Below, one piece after another: positions 8,033-10,309 of a stretch of DNA of 10,309 nucleotides. The position numbers and the translations under genes are program-made. The stretch's first letter is position 1, and each line of letters opens with the position of its first letter. Source of the DNA: an uncultured Odoribacter sp. (GTDB lineage: Bacteria; Bacteroidota; Bacteroidia; Bacteroidales; Marinifilaceae); NCBI GenBank assembly GCA_947176455.1, contig CAMWQQ010000043.1:1-10309 (forward strand), written 5' to 3'. The notes under the pieces are model-generated. The model was not told the origin of the DNA. It saw nothing but the letters and a program-made list of their open reading frames with translations, and searched no databases.

Positions 8033-8932
8033 ATGAAAAAGAATAGATTCCTTTACGCATTGCTTTTGTCCCTGCTCTTTACGGCATGCGACAAAGAAGA
8101 AGATTTGACTCCTTCCGGACTTGGCAGAGATTGGTTTGTGATAATGGATTCGGAAGACCCTGTCGACAAGGCGATTTATCAATTCTATGTGGAAACGGGC
8201 ATTCCCGTCTTCTACAACGATACCATCGGCGAGGAAACCCGGGTGGACAACTGGGGAAATGCCTACACGCATTACGAAGTGCTGCAATTCAGTTCCTCCT
8301 CTTTGGGAGGAATGGCAACCGGTGTTCCTTTTATGTCCTGGGAGTTTTGCCCGAAAGAAGATGTGGTCGACGGACTTCAATTTTTGCGGGAAGAGATTGT
8401 ACCTGTTTTGCCGGAGAGCATCAAAATCCGTAGTTTGTTATTGCTTAAATCCATGACTCCTTATTATGGCAGAGGGGTAAGTGACGAGGCTTTCAAGGGG
8501 TTGAATACGGTATTGGTTTCTCATGTCCCCGAATTGAAGGATATGAGCGATGCGGAACGTCTCAATATGAAAGGCGCCGTTATGAATGCGCTTCTGGCTA
8601 CGCCGGTTGCTGCACATACGGAAGAATTGGCTAGTTTTTACCAGACGACCCGCGGTTGCTATACGGAAAATTTGTATGGATGTTATGGATGGTATTTTTA
8701 TAATCGTTATAATTTCTCTGACCCGAGAATGGTCGGTTTTCTGAAAGACCCAGATCCTTCTGATGGTAGCAATATGCCGACCGAAACGGAGGATGTTGGT
8801 ATGTACATCAAGGCGATGTTCATTTATACGCCGAAAGAATTTGAAGCGTTGTATGGTGCATTCGATGCCGTGATGACCAAATACAGAATCATGGTGTCGG
8901 TATTGAAAGAAATTGGAATTAAAATAGACTGA
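8033..8932 (+). CDS. Lipoprotein, apparent degenerate relative of SusCD-linked zinc-metallopeptidase lipoproteins
   Basis: A 299-residue lipoprotein from ATG 8033, two bases after the susD stop. A TTG at 8027 would overlap susD and add only two residues. The signal ends in LFTAC with Cys 19. The next residues, DKEED, match the Bacteroidota lipoprotein export signal (Lys followed by two acidic residues), so surface display is likely. From memory of the family, the layout follows the putative zinc-binding metallopeptidase lipoproteins of SusCD loci: IYQFYVETGIPVFY (48-61), a hydrophobic strand LLLLKS, a helix where HExxH is expected (around MNALLATPV, 184-192), EELASFYQ soon after, then GFLKDP (235-240), TPKEFEAL and a C-terminal KYRIMVSVLKEIGIKID. 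No HExxH occurs anywhere in the protein, so it is probably not catalytic. It also carries three non-lipid Cys, two in GCYTENLYGCY. It is probably co-transcribed with susCD. Lipoprotein status is firm; family membership is a motif-level inference. Confidence 0.85.
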   Translation: MKKNRFLYALLLSLLFTACDKEEDLTPSGLGRDWFVIMDSEDPVDKAIYQFYVETGIPVFYNDTIGEETRVDNWGNAYTHYEVLQFSSSSLGGMATGVPFMSWEFCPKEDVVDGLQFLREEIVPVLPESIKIRSLLLLKSMTPYYGRGVSDEAFKGLNTVLVSHVPELKDMSDAERLNMKGAVMNALLATPVAAHTEELASFYQTTRGCYTENLYGCYGWYFYNRYNFSDPRMVGFLKDPDPSDGSNMPTETEDVGMYIKAMFIYTPKEFEALYGAFDAVMTKYRIMVSVLKEIGIKID

Positions 8933-8933
8933 A

Positions 8934-10022
8934 ATGAAAAAGAGATTATTGGTTTGTGCCATGTTGCTGTGTGCAGTCGTGACTTTCGGTCAGACGAACT
9001 TTCAGGTTATATCACTGAGTGAAGCTTGTAAACAGGCAAAAGCGGAGGGAAAATTGGTGTTCGTGGACCTTTACACTTCTTGGTGCGGTCCCTGTAAGCT
9101 GATGGCTACAAAGGTGTTCCCGGATCCGCAGTTGGGTGAATTTATGAATCAACATTTCGTGTGCGTAAAGTACAATACGGAAGAGGATGACGATGGTAAA
9201 ATGTTGATGGAAATGTTCAACGTGCAGGCTTATCCGACTTTTCTGTTGCTGAACAGCAATCGGGAGTTGGAGAATCAGATTGTTGCGGCAACGCTTGACC
9301 CGCTGGAGTTTATGAAAAAAGTAGATGGGGCGATAAAAGCTTCTATCGCCAGTCTGAAAAAACAATATGCGGATGGAGACCGGCAACCTGCTTTCTTGAC
9401 CAACTATTTACAGCAATTGCTACAGGCACAGATGATGCCGGAAGCACAAGAGGTTCGTAGCGAATTGTTTAAGGCTCTGCCGGATGCGGAAAAATCCAAA
9501 CGGGAATATTGGTACATTTTCGATAATCAAATGTTGTCTCCGATTGGGTCGGAAGCGATGGATTTTCTGTTTACCCACTTCAAACAATTCTGTGAAAGCA
9601 TGGGCGAGGAAAAGGTACTGGAAAGAATCTCCATGGCTTTTGAGATCAAATTAAGGGATATGATTCGCGGTCGGGAGAGAATGGATGATTTGGATAAATT
9701 GGTGAAACAGATGAAACCGCATCACTTCAATTCCCGCTCACGCATGGATGTCTATGTGTCATTGGCGCAACTCTTGCGGGATGCCCATGCCGATCAAACG
9801 AATGAGAAGAAAATAGAGAAGGTTCTTTTGCTGTGCGAAAAAGAGTTTCCCAAATTGGACGGAGAAGATGTTGTCTGGTTTTATTTTCCGGTAACCATGT
9901 TTCTGTATGGTTCTGGAACACCAGTTCAACAAGAGCGGGTAATGAAATTGCATGAATATACCTATAAAAATACCGACCATGAACCTTTGCGGATAGGATT
10001 GGGAAATATGTTGAAGAAGTAA
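8934..10022 (+). CDS. Exported thioredoxin-like protein with C-terminal helical region
   Basis: A 362-residue protein starting one base after the preceding stop. A cleavable signal peptide is predicted at residues 1-19 or 20 (LLCAVVTFGQ), with no lipobox at the cleavage point, so the protein is probably periplasmic. The thioredoxin fold spans about 22-135: ISLSEACKQAKAEGKLVFVD, the active site WCGPCK (Cys 51 and Cys 54), and the cis-proline loop AYPTF (Pro 101). The fold resembles the thioredoxin_7/DsbD-gamma-like group rather than TlpA. Residues 136-362 are predicted helical, charged and without a motif I recognise; a helical-repeat scaffold is possible. WCGPCK is typical of reducing thioredoxins, so it may reduce disulfides in imported ligand or in neighbouring envelope proteins. 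It needs a reductant from the inner membrane such as a DsbD or CcdA homologue, none of which is visible here. Its N-terminal third closely matches the next gene. Confidence 0.93.
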   Translation: MKKRLLVCAMLLCAVVTFGQTNFQVISLSEACKQAKAEGKLVFVDLYTSWCGPCKLMATKVFPDPQLGEFMNQHFVCVKYNTEEDDDGKMLMEMFNVQAYPTFLLLNSNRELENQIVAATLDPLEFMKKVDGAIKASIASLKKQYADGDRQPAFLTNYLQQLLQAQMMPEAQEVRSELFKALPDAEKSKREYWYIFDNQMLSPIGSEAMDFLFTHFKQFCESMGEEKVLERISMAFEIKLRDMIRGRERMDDLDKLVKQMKPHHFNSRSRMDVYVSLAQLLRDAHADQTNEKKIEKVLLLCEKEFPKLDGEDVVWFYFPVTMFLYGSGTPVQQERVMKLHEYTYKNTDHEPLRIGLGNMLKK

Positions 10023-10047
10023 TAAGAAGGATTAATATAAAAAGAAA

Positions 10048-10309
10048 ATGAGAAGAATATTTTTGGTATTTGTAGGACTTTTGTGTTCCGGGATTGCCTT
10101 TGCTCAAACGAATTTTCAGGAATTGTCTTTGGAAGAGGCTTGTAAGAAAGCGAAGGCGGAGAATAAACCTGTATTTTTGGATTGCTATACGTCCTGGTGC
10201 GGTCCGTGTAAGATGATGGCGAACAATGTCTTCACGCTAAAAGAGGCAGGCGACTATTTCAATCAGAATTTCGTTTGCGTGAAGACAGACATGGAAAAAG
10301 GCGATGGCC
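10048..10309 (+). CDS. Second exported thioredoxin-like protein, 3'-partial
   Basis: Starts at ATG 10048, 25 bases after the previous stop, and runs off the window end after 87 complete codons. The signal peptide is MRRIFLVFVGLLCSGIAFAQ, cleaved after AFA or AFAQ. The active site WCGPCK has its cysteines at residues 51 and 54, the same positions as in the upstream gene. By hand alignment without gaps, residues 20-79 are identical at 40 of 60 positions, so the two are tandem paralogs. The DNA differs at many sites, so the duplication is not recent. An AAGAAGG stretch at 10024-10030 is purine-rich but about 17 bases before the ATG. Whether it also has the long helical C-terminus of its neighbour cannot be seen. 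It is probably in the same transcript, since no terminator lies between them. Confidence 0.9.
   Translation, partial: MRRIFLVFVGLLCSGIAFAQTNFQELSLEEACKKAKAENKPVFLDCYTSWCGPCKMMANNVFTLKEAGDYFNQNFVCVKTDMEKGDG

Noticed and set aside
8615..8632. HTEEL in the lipoprotein as a zinc-binding HExxH
   Set aside because: The order is His-Thr-Glu-Glu-Leu with no second His four residues after the first, so it does not meet the motif.
1..10309. CRISPR array, tRNA or rRNA genes, insertion sequences, invertible promoters
   Set aside because: No regularly spaced repeats, cloverleaf-like sequence, transposase or recombinase frame, or long inverted repeats were seen; nearly all bases are coding on the + strand.

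Overview
The window reads as a chromosome segment of a Bacteroidota bacterium, most likely order Bacteroidales. The grounds are a complete SusC/SusD outer-membrane pair, an ECF sigma factor and FecR-type anti-sigma factor of the Bacteroidota kind, lipoprotein signals ending in TAC, and start codons without obvious Shine-Dalgarno sequences. Genus cannot be assigned from what is visible. All real genes are on the + strand and closely packed. The longest non-coding stretch is 78 bases.

Layout: (1) bases 1-880 hold methionyl-tRNA formyltransferase (fmt), a housekeeping gene cut at its 5' end by the window edge. (2) Bases 894-2703 hold a regulatory pair, an ECF sigma factor and its membrane-bound FecR-type anti-sigma factor, with a 70-base gap that contains a possible hairpin over the fecR start codon. 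(3) Bases 2782-8030 hold a SusC-type TonB-dependent transporter with an N-terminal STN signalling domain, followed 8 bases later by its SusD-type binding lipoprotein. (4) Bases 8033-8932 hold a lipoprotein that appears to be a degenerate relative of the zinc-metallopeptidase lipoproteins found in SusCD loci, with the HExxH zinc site missing. (5) Bases 8934-10309 hold two exported thioredoxin-like proteins in tandem. The second is cut by the window end.

How the genes probably work together: SusD captures a ligand at the cell surface and SusC imports it using TonB. The STN domain of SusC touches FecR in the periplasm, FecR passes the signal across the inner membrane, and the sigma factor is released to transcribe the locus. 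The downstream proteins would handle the ligand at the surface and in the periplasm. No carbohydrate-active enzyme is visible, while a peptidase-fold lipoprotein and two WCGPCK thioredoxins are, so a peptide, protein or thiol-containing ligand is a reasonable guess rather than a glycan. The operon continues past the right edge, so enzymes may lie outside the window.

The most unusual elements are the apparently inactive metallopeptidase-like lipoprotein, the thioredoxin pair (one with a large unassigned C-terminal region), and two small structured leaders, before fecR and before susC.
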